60,806 nucleotides of DNA from Candidatus Rifleibacteriota bacterium (GTDB taxonomy: Bacteria > Muiribacteriota > Ozemobacteria > Ozemobacterales > Ozemobacteraceae), in assembly GCA_905236675.1 (NCBI GenBank), contig CAJOND010000049.1:1-60806 (forward strand). Direction: 5' to 3'. Under the pieces are notes generated by a model. That model did no database searches, had not been told where the DNA came from, and was given only the letters and a program-made list of their open reading frames with translations. Shown here one piece after another: positions 8,644 through 18,554 of the stretch (the first letter of the stretch is position 1; every line of letters begins with the position of its first letter). Both the position numbers and the translations under genes were made by a program.

Positions 8644-9129
8644 TTACCTGAATATAATTATTTTTCTAGCAGCGTAGTTCCATAATAAAACTACAGCCGT
8701 TATTATACATTTGACAAGAAGATAACCATGTTCTACAAAATCATGGTGAATTAGGTCCCCTATGTATGTAAAACAATTATCTAGCTGAGGTTTTAATAAT
8801 TCACAACCAAGATACATTCCTAACTGTGTTAAACCTAACCCTATAATACCAATTATTGCAAATATAATAAAAGATTTTGTGTCTCTACCTTTTCCCTGAT
8901 CTTTTGCTTGAGTGAATACCATTTTAAGGGAAAGAGTATAGTTGACTATCAAACCCAATATAAAACCTACTGTTGTAGCTAAATATACGTTGGTAGGATA
9001 AGCATATTTATAGAAAACAAACTCTTTAAAAATATATAAAGAACAAAAATCGACGACAAAAGCTATGCCACCAACAACAATATAGCGAAGAAACTCAAAG
9101 AATATAATTTTTGTCTTTTCTTTATTCAT
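8644..9129 (-). CDS. GtrA-family membrane protein
   Basis: This 161-residue protein has four hydrophobic helices and the GtrA pattern: a start [16 protein letters not shown], an internal [10 protein letters not shown] segment, and a final [14 protein letters not shown]. GtrA proteins are thought to help move lipid-linked sugars across the inner membrane. It is immediately upstream of the FAD oxidoreductase and likely shares its transcript. A decayed glycan-synthesis gene lies beyond it, so the block is probably a remnant of a surface-polysaccharide locus. Confidence 0.85.
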   Translation of the reverse strand: MNKEKTKIIFFEFLRYIVVGGIAFVVDFCSLYIFKEFVFYKYAYPTNVYLATTVGFILGLIVNYTLSLKMVFTQAKDQGKGRDTKSFIIFAIIGIIGLGLTQLGMYLGCELLKPQLDNCFTYIGDLIHHDFVEHGYLLVKCIITAVVLLWNYAARKIIIFR

Positions 9130-9389
9130 ATCTAGATAAATATAATGATAATTTTTAAAAAAATAAAATCATTTTTTTAATCTAAATTTTTAAGTTGAAA
9201 TGAAAAAACTATAAAACATCTTTATAACAAGATGTCTGTTACTCTTTAAAACCCATCTATTTTTCGAACATCAAATTATTGAATCTTCAACCTATCTCGT
9301 TTATAATTCTTAAAAAAAATGTCGCTTGCTTCAATTAAAATAAAATTAAAATGGCTCAAGCATAATTTCAAGAAGATTTGTGATTATGC

Positions 9390-10110
9390 TATGCTGAATT
9401 TAATCGGCATCTCCAGTATGATTTTGGTTCCTATAAAAGAGGCTTAAACTATTTACGAGAAGCAAGTTTACTGAATCCCGAATCTGTTGACGAGTTGATT
9501 ATTTTAAATGATTCCTGCTATGGTCCTGTTTATCCATTATCCGAAATATTCATTCGCATGGAAAATGAAGCTTGTGATTTTTGGGGATTTAACGGCTATA
9601 AACACGGAAAACACAGAAATTTCAAATCTTATATTTCTTCAAATTTCTACGTTTTCAGAAAGAAAGTGATTTTTTCTGGGTATATATACTAGTTTTTCAG
9701 CAGAATAGAAAAAAATATGACCGAAACGGCGTAATAGCAAAACTTGAAAGCGAATTTACTGCTTTTCTAGAGGAAAAGGGTTCTTGTGGCAGACTGTTTG
9801 TGATGATTTTGAAATCGACAGTATTCATAATCCCTTGTCTCTTTTAAAAAAGTATAGAGTTCCTCTTGTTAAAAAAAGGCTTTTCAAAGAACTCAACATG
9901 AAGACATGAATGAGGTATTTAAGATTATCTCTGAAAATAATCCTAAGCTAAGAGAGTGCATTCATTTCAAACCTGTTGTTCTAGCTGATTATAAGTTTTC
10001 TTCGATTAAAGAGCACCTGTCTTCTTTGGAAGTAAAAAGACAAAAGCTTTCTCAAAAAGCGGAAAAAAGAGAGAAAATATTAGCAATATTTTTGACTGGA
10101 GTATGGGATC
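9390..10110 (+). pseudogene. Decayed RgpF-like glycan synthesis gene
   Basis: Fragments in shifting frames read like an RgpF (rhamnan synthesis F, PF05045) C-terminal half. A first piece has YDFGSYKRGLNYL, IILNDSCYGPVYPL and FWGFNGYKHGKH (9390-9660). It continues in another frame with YDRNGVIAKLESEF (about 9665-9800), then a third with NPLSLLKKYRVPLVKK (about 9815-9905) and a fourth with MNEVFKIISENNPKLRECI (from 9906). At least three frameshifts separate them, and the N-terminal half is absent. It ends where the C-terminus of the Rpn gene on the other strand begins, so gene-set copy A may have landed next to or inside it. 9130-9389 holds no gene I can support. Confidence 0.65.
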
Positions 10111-10976
10111 ATTTTTCTTCGCAGAGCCTATTTGAAGAAATTTCTTTAGTTAAAGCTTTAAACTTAGCAACAGTTACATTCATTTCCTTCGCAGCCTGTT
10201 GAATAGTAAGAAGTCCTTTTTTCACAAGTTCAGCTAAAGTTAATACTTTACCTTTTTCGATACCCCTGTTTTCTATTCTATCTAATACTTCACACATGGT
10301 TACAGGTTTTCCTTTCGTTGCAAATAACTTAGTATCAGGTGTGAATCTTTCATCACCAGTTAGAATACGTAACAGACGCAATACCTCTGTAACGTGCTTT
10401 ATGACGTGATTGGGAGGAACGTAATCCTTCTTGGTTCTTAACTGAACAAAATAATCTGCTACTATCTTAAAATCGCTTTTAAACAGATTTACCTGTTCAT
10501 TTGACAGAAAAGAAATTTCAAAGATATTTGCTTTATGGTCACTTACAAAGGGCTTTAACTCTTCAGAGATTATTAACCTTTCATAAAGAGTTTTAGGCTT
10601 GTTCCAATGCTTACTGCCAAAATACAGAACTAAGGTAACTACAGGATAACGTTCTTTCCTTTCGTCATTCAGTAATTGTTCTTTATAGGCAGCTCCGTCA
10701 TAAGAGCATATTCTTAGTGGCATATCAGAATCAGGTTTGGTTTGATTTTCAATACCATATAAAGCAATTCTGATACTATTATTGTTCCAGAACTTAGCTA
10801 CATCTCTTTCCTGTTCATGAAGTTTTCCATCAATTTTTAAACAGAATCTAGGTGTTTCATCTTCCAGGTCTTTTTCTTTAATCCGTTTACCATTAAAGAG
10901 AAGCAACATTTACTATGTCTGCAAAGACATCGTTATAAGCTTCAAGAGTTTTTTCTGCTATATCTTTCTGTCCCAT
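10109..10976 (-). pseudogene. Rpn-type PD-(D/E)XK nuclease/transposase gene, copy A, frameshifted
   Basis: Rpn proteins are PD-(D/E)XK nucleases linked to recombination and phage defence. The intact frame from 10909 gives 266 residues with FNGKRIKEKDLED, an EQERDVAKFW stretch and the active-site-like GIENQT. The C-terminal tail is helical (LLTIQQAAKEMNVTVAKFKA). Homology to the second copy shows that the true start is the ATG at 10976 (GQKDIAEKTLEAYNDVFADIVN). The two parts are out of register by one base at about 10904, where one extra G on the minus strand explains the break. A 52-base block upstream is shared with copy B. The gene directly follows a SUMF1-SH3 gene on the same strand. An in-frame ATG preceded by AAAGGA lies before the tail (MCEVLDRIEN). 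Confidence 0.75.
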
Positions 10977-11028
10977 CTAGTGTACTCCCTATGCTTAATT
11001 ATAAGATTTAGGAGCTTATGTTGCAAGG
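10977..11028 (-). repeat. Conserved block upstream of Rpn gene A
   Basis: This block is nearly identical to 22025-22077 in front of Rpn copy B. It contains an imperfect 7-bp hairpin (ATAAGCT-CCTAA-ATCTTAT on the minus strand, one mismatch), an AT-rich stretch and the GGGAG ribosome-binding site. It begins 16 bases after the SUMF1-SH3 gene stop. It could be a promoter, or the end of a mobile unit. Confidence 0.7.
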
Positions 11029-11043
11029 AGTAAATAGACCCTA

Positions 11044-14000
11044 TTATTTATTTATAATTGAAACGAAACCTCCGAAACACCAGCCTGTGACTTCGCCATC
11101 AGTTACTTTATACCAATTAGATGTAATATTTTCAATGGTTTGTTTGGGTCCGTTAGTATCAAGAATTGTAACTTCCTTATTATATGCAAAACTACCAACC
11201 TTTTGAGATTTAGTATTAGGTTCTTTTCTTGCATTAACTCCAGATTTTGCTGTAATTACACCAATAGTTTTATTATTAGAAATATTATAAGTATAATTAT
11301 TTGATGATTGAGAAGTAGCAAACTCAGTTGATTTCAAATTATAACCATCAGATTTGTAACTATTATTTTTATCAGACATAAAAGTTTCATTAGTCGTTTT
11401 AGGCGTTTCTATTGTATTAGTATTAATTTGAAATTCATCTGAACTTGTTTGCTTTTTTATTTCGTTTTGAGAAAAAACTCCAGTTTCTTCCGTTTTTTCT
11501 TGTGATAATGAATTACTGTTTTTATCTGTTTCGCTTAAATTATATGATTCATCTGGAACAAGGGCGAGGCGGAAGCCAGTATTACTAGTAATGTAACTAG
11601 GATTACAGCCAGACCTGCTCGCAGAACGACAATATTTAGCAAACGTATACCCTCCACCTCCACGTATAACACGTTCAGAACCACTATTACATATTGGATC
11701 AATTACAGTATAAGTTGGATAATTACCATAAAAATCTCTACACCACTCAGATGCATTACCATGCATATCATAAATACCCCACACATTAGGCTTTTTCTGA
11801 CCAACAGGAAGAAATTCTTCATATTCATCTTCTTCTTTATTATAACAAGCAACTTCATTCAGATTAGAACAAACACCATTTATTGAAGTCAAATTTTTCC
11901 CATTATTTAAAGCTGTATTTGTTCCTGCTCTGCAGGCATATTCCCATTGAGCTTCCGTAGGCAAATCAAATTTATAATATTTAGGTAAAGCACTAGAAAA
12001 AATTTCATTTAACTTATTACAAAAATCTTTAGCATTATACCAATTTACAAAACGAACTGGAAAGTCTCCATTATAGTTTTCCAATATAAATACATTTTTA
12101 CCCATGATAGTTTCATATTCTTTTTGAGTCACTTCATATTTTCCAATATAGAAAGGTTTAGAAATTGTAACTTTATGTTGCTTTTCATCTTCATCTCTGC
12201 CAAATTCATTTTTTGGACTACCCATCAAAAAACTCCCATCAGGACACTTAATCATATTATTCAAAATATTATTAAATATATTTTGAATAATATTTGGCCT
12301 AGTCTTATCATTTAAAATTACTATTTTTTCGGATTTCACATTATTATCTCTCTCAAAAATATTCTCATCATTGACAAGAGCTAAACGGAAGCCAATATAA
12401 GTATAATAACTATAAGGAGAGTAACCAACTCGACTAGCAGAACGACAGTTTTCTATAACGTCAAACCAACTACCTCCACGAACAACACGAAAATCACCAC
12501 CATTAGCATTTGCTGGATTGGTTACATCATTTGCTGAGTAATCGCCATACAAGTCTCTGCACCATTCCTCTACATTACCATGCATATCATAAATACCCCA
12601 GGAATTAGGCTTTTTCTGACCAACAGACTGAACATTTATATAACTACCGCTTGAATTATTGCTATACCATCCTATTTCATCAAAATTTGGACATATTTTT
12701 TTGTCAACAATTGTTGTTAGATTTTTACCATTATTTAAAGCCGTAGTAGTTCCAGCTCTGCAAGCATATTCCCATTGAGCTTCCGTAGGCAAATCAAATC
12801 TGTATCCCAATGGCAATTTATCTTTATAAATTTCATTAAGTACATCACAAAATAATTTTGCCTCATACCAACCAACAGAATTAATAGGCATATTGTTAAA
12901 CTTTTTTTCATCAAAAGTATTGTTCCCCATAATAGCATAGTATTCTATCTGCGTAACTTCGTATTTGCCAATATAGAAAGGTTGTGAAATTGTAACTTTA
13001 TGCTGTATTTCTCTACCATCTCTACCTAGTTCATTTTCTGGACTACCCATTATAAACGAACCAGCAGGACATTTTATCATTTCAAAATCTATCGATTCTA
13101 CAAACGAATCTATATCTTTTTTTACCACATCTGCTAAATTAATTATTATTTCACGCTTTAATAATACTAAAATTCCGTATTTACATTCTTCTAATTTGTT
13201 TTTAAGTTCTGTAATTTTTCTATAAACTTCTTCAGAATTTCTTTCTATGTCATTTATTTCTTTTGTAAGTCTTTCACGTTCTCGATTATTTTTTAAATAT
13301 TCTTCTGCCGACACTTCGATATACACGTGACGAATACCATAATATTTCGCTAATCTTTCAATTTCTTGACTATCTCCAAATCCATGCTTCATTTCATTAG
13401 AGACGACATACATTTCAAACCGACCTCTTGTATAAAATTTTTTACCTGTCATCAAAAAGCCATAATCACCAGTCCAATTCCCTATTAAATAAAAATTAAG
13501 AGGAAATTTTTCGTTTCCTTCGAATAGTAATTCTTGTATATCATTAGTTATATATATAATTTTGGGTAATTTAGCTTTTTCTTCCTTCAATCTGCTAAGT
13601 TCATTGTCTACTCGTTCTTTATTAACAGTTTTTTCAGCATCACTAAGAGTTTTAATTCCTTTTTTCATTGAATCTAATATATTTTGTTGCTCTGAATTAA
13701 AACACCATGGAAAAGAATTTAATATATTTTCTGTTTCATTTATAAAATCTTCATTATTATTTATATATTTTTTCCCTATTTCATAAGCATAAAGCTGTAA
13801 ATAACCCTTTGCAAGATTACTATTTTTTAATAGTTCTTTTAAACAATCTGTTTTCTTACGGTAATTATTATCTATTATTATTTTTAATACAGATTCAACA
13901 AAATTTTTATTCAAATTAATATTATTTTGTTGAATTCTATTACAAATTATTTCAACTTCATTTTCGTTACAAATTTCTAAAAAGATTTTATTTAGTGAAT

Positions 14001-14496
14001 AGCTATCTATATCTGTTATAGGATAATCAACAAAAGATGAAATAATTGCTTTCCTTTGATTGTCGTTCAAATAGAATAACACATTATGATTTTTCAAAAA
14101 TTTTAGTCTTTCTTCTATTGGTGCTGTTGTGATAAATTCGGTCATCGAAGCTACAATCAGCTTTCCAACAACTTCATTTTCAAATTTTTTGAAAGCTGTT
14201 TTTTCCATCAAATCATATTTTTCATTTAGGCTAGAAGAAGCTATATTGGTCGCTACAAATTCTAATGCCTGCTGCCCCTGCTCTTTTGTGGCGTATTCTA
14301 TAAAATCTTGTTCGTTTATGAGTTTATTTATTTCTGCATAATCACCTTTATTTATTACAGAATCAAAATTATAGCGATAATAAACAGGAATTAAAGCAAT
14401 GACTGCTATTATAGCAACTACAATTAATCCAACTATTACAGGAACATTTAATGATTTTTCTTTCTTTACAGTTTCTTTGTTTTCAGATTCTTCCAT
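11044..14496 (-). CDS. Membrane protein with HEAT-like region, two SUMF1 domains and SH3 domain (copy A)
   Basis: The 1150-residue protein has one membrane helix at about residues 20-42, then a helical HEAT-like region (45-300) and a coiled-coil stretch (about 395-440). Two SUMF1/FGE-sulfatase domains follow (about 470-708 and 748-978), then a low-complexity Ser/Thr/Asn linker and a bacterial SH3 domain (1075-1150). Each SUMF1 domain shows the family landmarks CPAGSFIMGSP, FYIGKYEVTQ, LPTEAQWEYACRAG, WGIYDMHGN and a final GFRLAL. Each has only one Cys (CRSASR) where formylglycine-generating enzymes have two, so FGE activity is doubtful. SH3 modules often bind cell wall, so the SUMF1 domains probably act outside the membrane. 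The HEAT-like and SH3 parts are clearly homologous to 22107-26834. The lipoprotein gene with two SUMF1 domains lies 36 bases upstream. Confidence 0.85.
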   Translation of the reverse strand: MEESENKETVKKEKSLNVPVIVGLIVVAIIAVIALIPVYYRYNFDSVINKGDYAEINKLINEQDFIEYATKEQGQQALEFVATNIASSSLNEKYDLMEKTAFKKFENEVVGKLIVASMTEFITTAPIEERLKFLKNHNVLFYLNDNQRKAIISSFVDYPITDIDSYSLNKIFLEICNENEVEIICNRIQQNNINLNKNFVESVLKIIIDNNYRKKTDCLKELLKNSNLAKGYLQLYAYEIGKKYINNNEDFINETENILNSFPWCFNSEQQNILDSMKKGIKTLSDAEKTVNKERVDNELSRLKEEKAKLPKIIYITNDIQELLFEGNEKFPLNFYLIGNWTGDYGFLMTGKKFYTRGRFEMYVVSNEMKHGFGDSQEIERLAKYYGIRHVYIEVSAEEYLKNNRERERLTKEINDIERNSEEVYRKITELKNKLEECKYGILVLLKREIIINLADVVKKDIDSFVESIDFEMIKCPAGSFIMGSPENELGRDGREIQHKVTISQPFYIGKYEVTQIEYYAIMGNNTFDEKKFNNMPINSVGWYEAKLFCDVLNEIYKDKLPLGYRFDLPTEAQWEYACRAGTTTALNNGKNLTTIVDKKICPNFDEIGWYSNNSSGSYINVQSVGQKKPNSWGIYDMHGNVEEWCRDLYGDYSANDVTNPANANGGDFRVVRGGSWFDVIENCRSASRVGYSPYSYYTYIGFRLALVNDENIFERDNNVKSEKIVILNDKTRPNIIQNIFNNILNNMIKCPDGSFLMGSPKNEFGRDEDEKQHKVTISKPFYIGKYEVTQKEYETIMGKNVFILENYNGDFPVRFVNWYNAKDFCNKLNEIFSSALPKYYKFDLPTEAQWEYACRAGTNTALNNGKNLTSINGVCSNLNEVACYNKEEDEYEEFLPVGQKKPNVWGIYDMHGNASEWCRDFYGNYPTYTVIDPICNSGSERVIRGGGGYTFAKYCRSASRSGCNPSYITSNTGFRLALVPDESYNLSETDKNSNSLSQEKTEETGVFSQNEIKKQTSSDEFQINTNTIETPKTTNETFMSDKNNSYKSDGYNLKSTEFATSQSSNNYTYNISNNKTIGVITAKSGVNARKEPNTKSQKVGSFAYNKEVTILDTNGPKQTIENITSNWYKVTDGEVTGWCFGGFVSIINK

Positions 14497-14532
14497 TTCT
14501 AACTCCTAACTTTAAGAATGCTTCAGCCTTTT

Positions 14533-16305
14533 TTATTCTACAGGAACTAAAGCAACACGAAAACCAACAAAGAAATCATCTTTACCTGTTGAATTCGGAT
14601 TTTTATCAGGAGCATAAAAATATCTAAAACCAGAACGACACATATTTGGAGGCCAGCAAAAACAACCACCCCTAATAACTCTGAATGAATCACCCAATTC
14701 TTTTAATAAATCATCATTCCTAATATTACATTTTGTTACACCTGTTGGATCCGTTTCTTCATAAATAGTATAATCTCCAAATAAATCATTACACCATTCT
14801 AAAACATTTCCATGCATATCATAAATACCCCATGCATTAGGCTTTTTCTGACCAACTTTATGTGGCATAACTTCTACTTTTTCTCCAAACCAAGCTACTT
14901 CTGATAAATTTGAACATTTACCTTCTAAAGTTGTTATATTTTTGCCGTTGTTTATTGATGTGTTTGTTCCTGCTCTACAAGCGTATTCCCATTGTGCTTC
15001 TGTTGGAAGGTCAAATTTAAAACCCTTTGGCAATTGAGTTGCATATTGAGAATTGAGTTTACTACAAAATTCTTTTGCCTTATTCCAAGTTATTCTATCA
15101 ACAGGTTTATTAGCATCTTTTGATATAGATGGATTTTCACCCATAACTTTTTCATATTGGTTTTGAGTAATTTCAAACTTTCCTATGTAAAAAGGTTTTG
15201 AAATATTAACCAAATGTTGAGTTTCATTATAAAGGAAGCCAAATCCTTTTTCGCATGAATAACCGATTGTATTAAATCTTGTATCTAAATATTCTAAAAA
15301 TGGACTGCCCATTATAAAGTTTCCAGCAGGACATTCAACCATTTCAAGATTTAAATCCTTTAATTTCCAAGTTTTACCTGTTGCTTTAATGTTTATTAAT
15401 TTACTAGCAAATTTATCTTTTACGGCATTTCTAATATCGTCTAATTCAACAGGAATAAGTGCTAAACGAAAACCAAGACATATAAGTTTTCTCTCAGGAA
15501 TTATGCTTCGTCTGTTAGCTGACCGACAACCAATTCCGTCACTATACCATCCTCCACCTCTAAACACCTTAAAATAGCCACTGTCTGCACCGACTGGATC
15601 TATCACATCATAATTTGGATATTCACCATACCAATCATTGCACCATTCCCATACATTTCCGTGCATATCATAAATACCCCATGCATTAGGCTTTTTCTGC
15701 CCAACTATATGGGTTGTCCCATTTGCATTTTTATCATTCCATAAGATTTCGTCTATTTTTAGATTATATATATCTTTTCCATTATTGAATAAAGAATCGG
15801 TTTTTGCTCGACAAGCATATTCCCACTGAGCTTCTGTAGGAAGTGAAAACTTATAGCCATTTGGAAGAGAATCCTTACTTTTTTCGTTAAGTTTCTCACA
15901 AAACACTTTTGCATCATACCAACAAACCATTTCAACAGGTTTATTAGAATCTTTAAAATGAGAAGGATTTTCTCCCATAACAGCTATATATTGTTCTTGA
16001 GTGACTTCATATTTTCCTATATAAAAAGGTTTAGAAATCTTAACTGAGTGTAAATTTTCACTATAATCAAATCCATATATTTTTTTATGAACAGATTCTT
16101 TATTAAACTCATCTTTATATGAATATGATTCTTCTTTTGAAGTGGCACCCATTCTAAAAGTTCCAGCAGGACATTTAACCAATTCTAGTTTTATTTCATT
16201 TATCAATATACTATTATCTGTATAAGATTGATTAATAGTATATTTTGAACAGCCAGACACGATAAAGGACAATAAAAAAACTAATAATAATAATTTATTT
16301 TTCAT
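14533..16305 (-). CDS. Lipoprotein with two SUMF1 (FGE-sulfatase) domains
   Basis: The 590-residue product begins with a textbook lipoprotein signal (LLLLVFLLSFIVSGC), so it is likely membrane-anchored through Cys19. Two SUMF1 domains fill the rest, about 40-288 and 318-590, each with CPAG-FxMG, FYIGK-E-TQ, LPTEAQWEYACRA and WGIYDMHGNV-EWCNDWYG/LFG. The first domain keeps one Cys (CRSANR). The second reads RGGCFCWPPNMCRS, so it has cysteines 6 apart near the position of the FGE catalytic pair, which are usually 5 apart. It is therefore the only domain here that might be redox-active. It lies between two unknown membrane proteins upstream and the SUMF1-SH3 protein downstream, all on one strand. 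Confidence 0.85.
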   Translation of the reverse strand: MKNKLLLLVFLLSFIVSGCSKYTINQSYTDNSILINEIKLELVKCPAGTFRMGATSKEESYSYKDEFNKESVHKKIYGFDYSENLHSVKISKPFYIGKYEVTQEQYIAVMGENPSHFKDSNKPVEMVCWYDAKVFCEKLNEKSKDSLPNGYKFSLPTEAQWEYACRAKTDSLFNNGKDIYNLKIDEILWNDKNANGTTHIVGQKKPNAWGIYDMHGNVWEWCNDWYGEYPNYDVIDPVGADSGYFKVFRGGGWYSDGIGCRSANRRSIIPERKLICLGFRLALIPVELDDIRNAVKDKFASKLINIKATGKTWKLKDLNLEMVECPAGNFIMGSPFLEYLDTRFNTIGYSCEKGFGFLYNETQHLVNISKPFYIGKFEITQNQYEKVMGENPSISKDANKPVDRITWNKAKEFCSKLNSQYATQLPKGFKFDLPTEAQWEYACRAGTNTSINNGKNITTLEGKCSNLSEVAWFGEKVEVMPHKVGQKKPNAWGIYDMHGNVLEWCNDLFGDYTIYEETDPTGVTKCNIRNDDLLKELGDSFRVIRGGCFCWPPNMCRSGFRYFYAPDKNPNSTGKDDFFVGFRVALVPVE

Positions 16306-16341
16306 ATTATCTCCTGAATTATAAACTCAGCGAATATAAAG

Positions 16342-17106
16342 TTATTTCTTTTTCTTTTCTGCTTCTTCCTTTTCAAATTTTTGTCTAGCAGCTTCCCAAC
16401 CAATTCCACAATCGTATCTTATCTTAATCGAGTGAAACCCCATAATGCTATTCATAAAAATGGTAACATTTGGATTAAAAGCTATATGTATTTCTTTTGA
16501 TTCTTTATTTAAGCTATTATATTTATTTTTTTCATCGTAAACATAACGATATATTCCATCTTCTGGTTTACTTTCATACTTAGTCCAAAATGGATAACTT
16601 TCAAACTTAGACTGAATAGAAGCAAATTTACCAATCGCATATCCCATGAAATCTATGCGATCAAAAACACTTATATCAGAAATCTTATTATCTCTTTTAT
16701 ATGCATTTCTTAAATCTAAGTTTAATTCAATTCCAATTACTTCATTTTTTTCAGAAAGAACAAAAGCAGAGTTATCAAATTCAGTATCTAAAAATTTCTT
16801 ATTAAATTCTAATACAGAAACAGAAGACTTGGGTAAAGTAAAAGAATAATCAAAAGGCAAAATACTAAACGAATTATTTTCTCGAGCAGCCTCTCCAGCC
16901 TCTTCAAAACTCATTTTTTTCCAATAGTATTTATCATACTGGCCATATCCCCAAAAGCCAGAATTAAAAGGTGAATACTTGGTTCTTTTTTCTTTTATAT
17001 CTCCATATAAAGGATAAATAAAAATAATTGCAGAAAACGTAATAATCAGTAAAAAGAACAAATAGTTTTTCTTCGTAATAGATATATTTATGGCAATATT
17101 ATACAT
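16342..17106 (-). CDS. Unknown single-pass membrane protein
   Basis: The product has 254 residues: a short cytoplasmic start, one membrane helix (YLFFLLIITFSAIIFIYPL at about 15-33), then a soluble extracytoplasmic region. That region is rich in aromatic residues early on (GFWGYGQYDKYYWKK) and ends in a Lys/Glu helix. I recognise no domain. It lies 36 bases upstream of the SUMF1 lipoprotein gene and 10 bases downstream of another membrane protein gene, all on the same strand. It is probably part of gene-set copy A. The equivalent gene is missing from copy B. Confidence 0.7.
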   Translation of the reverse strand: MYNIAINISITKKNYLFFLLIITFSAIIFIYPLYGDIKEKRTKYSPFNSGFWGYGQYDKYYWKKMSFEEAGEAARENNSFSILPFDYSFTLPKSSVSVLEFNKKFLDTEFDNSAFVLSEKNEVIGIELNLDLRNAYKRDNKISDISVFDRIDFMGYAIGKFASIQSKFESYPFWTKYESKPEDGIYRYVYDEKNKYNSLNKESKEIHIAFNPNVTIFMNSIMGFHSIKIRYDCGIGWEAARQKFEKEEAEKKKK

Positions 17107-17116
17107 TTTTGTTCTC

Positions 17117-17626
17117 TTAGATATTTATTTCTTCTTTTTTAATGAACATACCATCAATGTCTTTATTCGTAGCTGTTTCTATATGTGGATTAATTCCTAA
17201 TTCTTTTAATTCTTCTATTGTTATTTCTTTTAAATAATCCTTATTTGCAATCAATTTAGAAATTAAATATGCAACCACCAATAAAGAAACTGTCAAAAAT
17301 ATTAAGATAAAGAAATAATACCATTTAATATCTACAGACTTATTACTAATAAAAAAATTTAAAATATATGCTATTAAAATATATAAAAACGCAAACTTGT
17401 TTAACCAAATTGCTCTATAATAGTTTGCAAAATCTTCATGACTATACCCTAGTTTTCTTTCCGATTCATTATAAGTAATGAAACCTTTGCCTATAAAACC
17501 ATATATAACATCATTTCGTTTTGCTGAAACAAAATGTAAAAGTAAAACTAAAGAGCCACTTATTTGAAATGACAATGTTAAAATATACATAAATTCACTA
17601 ATGGTCATAATTATAGCACCTACCAC
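17117..17626 (-). CDS. Unknown small polytopic membrane protein
   Basis: This 169-residue protein has four predicted membrane helices: about 12-30, a weak one near 70, 82-93 and 103-123. The C-terminal tail is charged and ends in KKEEINI. I recognise no family. It is the first gene of the minus-strand run leading into the SUMF1 genes, and it faces the XRE regulator gene across a 450-base gap with palindromes. The start could also be the Met 7 codons downstream. Its role in the gene set is unknown. Confidence 0.65.
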   Translation of the reverse strand: MVGAIIMTISEFMYILTLSFQISGSLVLLLHFVSAKRNDVIYGFIGKGFITYNESERKLGYSHEDFANYYRAIWLNKFAFLYILIAYILNFFISNKSVDIKWYYFFILIFLTVSLLVVAYLISKLIANKDYLKEITIEELKELGINPHIETATNKDIDGMFIKKEEINI

Positions 17627-17646
17627 TTACATATAAGTATTATTAT

Positions 17647-17692
17647 GACTTGATAAAGTCAACGAGTTTATCAAGTCTAGTATATATACTAG
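17647..17692. repeat. Adjacent inverted repeat and palindrome between the divergent genes
   Basis: GACTTGATAAA (17647-17657) and TTTATCAAGTC (17667-17677) form an 11-bp inverted repeat. The perfect 16-base palindrome CTAGTATATATACTAG (17677-17692) abuts it. The site lies just upstream of the minus-strand membrane-protein gene, a plausible operator for the divergent XRE protein. Confidence 0.55.
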
Positions 17693-17937
17693 AGCCTTTT
17701 AAACGCCCGCTGTTGCGTTGCAACCCCTGCTTTAGATAGTACCGATTTAGGATAAAATTTTAGCCTGTCTGTATATGGCAGGTTGTTTGAAAAGATAATG
17801 GATTCTGATGTTTTGGCTTGTTTGTACATCTTGTATTTAATATACAAATTGTTGAATACTGAAACCGTCTGCAATCCACTCATCCTTTCAGACAAAAATT
17901 TTATTTCAGAGCCATTGAATTTTTAGATTCTATTACT

Positions 17938-17964
17938 TTAGATGTATAAAAGCAACATTATTTA
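17938..17964 (+). promoter_or_regulatory. Conserved upstream block of XRE gene A
   Basis: This 27-base block differs at one position from 26941-26967 in front of XRE gene B. Weaker similarity continues for about 100 bases toward the start codon, including a GGAGCTWARGCGTTTAWTGC-like stretch. Conservation outside coding sequence suggests promoter or operator function, perhaps binding the XRE proteins themselves. Confidence 0.5.
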
Positions 17965-18074
17965 TTATGATTATATATAAACATTTTATAAAAGACACTT
18001 CATATAAACCCTCTTTTGTTAGGTGGAGCTTAGGCGTTTATTGCTTTAAACTTCAATATAGGAGCAAAAGAAAT

Positions 18075-18371
18075 ATGAAAAGGTCTGAAAGAATACGTGT
18101 CAAACAGGAGTTAAGAGAGGCTACCCAGTCTGTTTTGGGCGAGATTATAGTAGAGCTTAGGAATAAGGCAGATTTGTCACAGGAAGATTTGGCTTATGAA
18201 AGCGGTGTGAATAGAAGTTTCATGTCAAAAATAGAAACAGGACAGACCGCAGTCAGCCTGTTGACACTTATGAGGCTAGGCAAAACTCTAGGGGTGAAGA
18301 CCTCAGATATTATAATAGCTCTTGAAAAGAAGATGGAAGAGCAGAAGCAGATTATATCTGACGAGGAATAA
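18075..18371 (+). CDS. XRE-family helix-turn-helix regulator, copy A
   Basis: A 98-residue DNA-binding protein with a lambda-repressor-like HTH at about residues 23-80 (LSQEDLAYESGVNRSFMSKIETGQTA covers helices 2-3) and a short charged C-terminal tail. The frame is open upstream to 17967, but the AGGAG at 18060-18064 and the matching start of copy B fix the ATG at 18075. It is 84 of 98 residues identical to copy B at 27049. It is divergent from the SUMF1-containing gene run, so it probably controls that run and itself. Confidence 0.9.
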   Translation: MKRSERIRVKQELREATQSVLGEIIVELRNKADLSQEDLAYESGVNRSFMSKIETGQTAVSLLTLMRLGKTLGVKTSDIIIALEKKMEEQKQIISDEE

Positions 18372-18522
18372 GATATTATTACTTATTATAGATAGCCTAC
18401 TACAACCACTACTAAAGCATAGGTTCCAGAATATCACCCGAAACTTAAATTAAATAATCGACTGCGTTTTCCTAATAAACCTATACAAGGAATTAACAAA
18501 TAAAAAAGGATAATAAACCATT

Positions 18523-18548
18523 GAGGCTCCAGCCAATGCCAGAGCCTC
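18523..18548. terminator. Weak convergent terminator
   Basis: GAGGCTC and GAGCCTC pair across a 12-base loop between the convergent XRE gene A and the small helical gene. The T tract is short (TTTATAT), so termination strength is uncertain. Confidence 0.45.
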
Positions 18549-18554
18549 TTTATA

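Noticed and set aside
17689..17895. 68-codon minus-strand ORF between the membrane-protein gene and XRE gene A
   Set aside because: It starts at TTG or an ATG with no spaced ribosome-binding site, overlaps the palindrome end and resembles no family. A remnant cannot be excluded.
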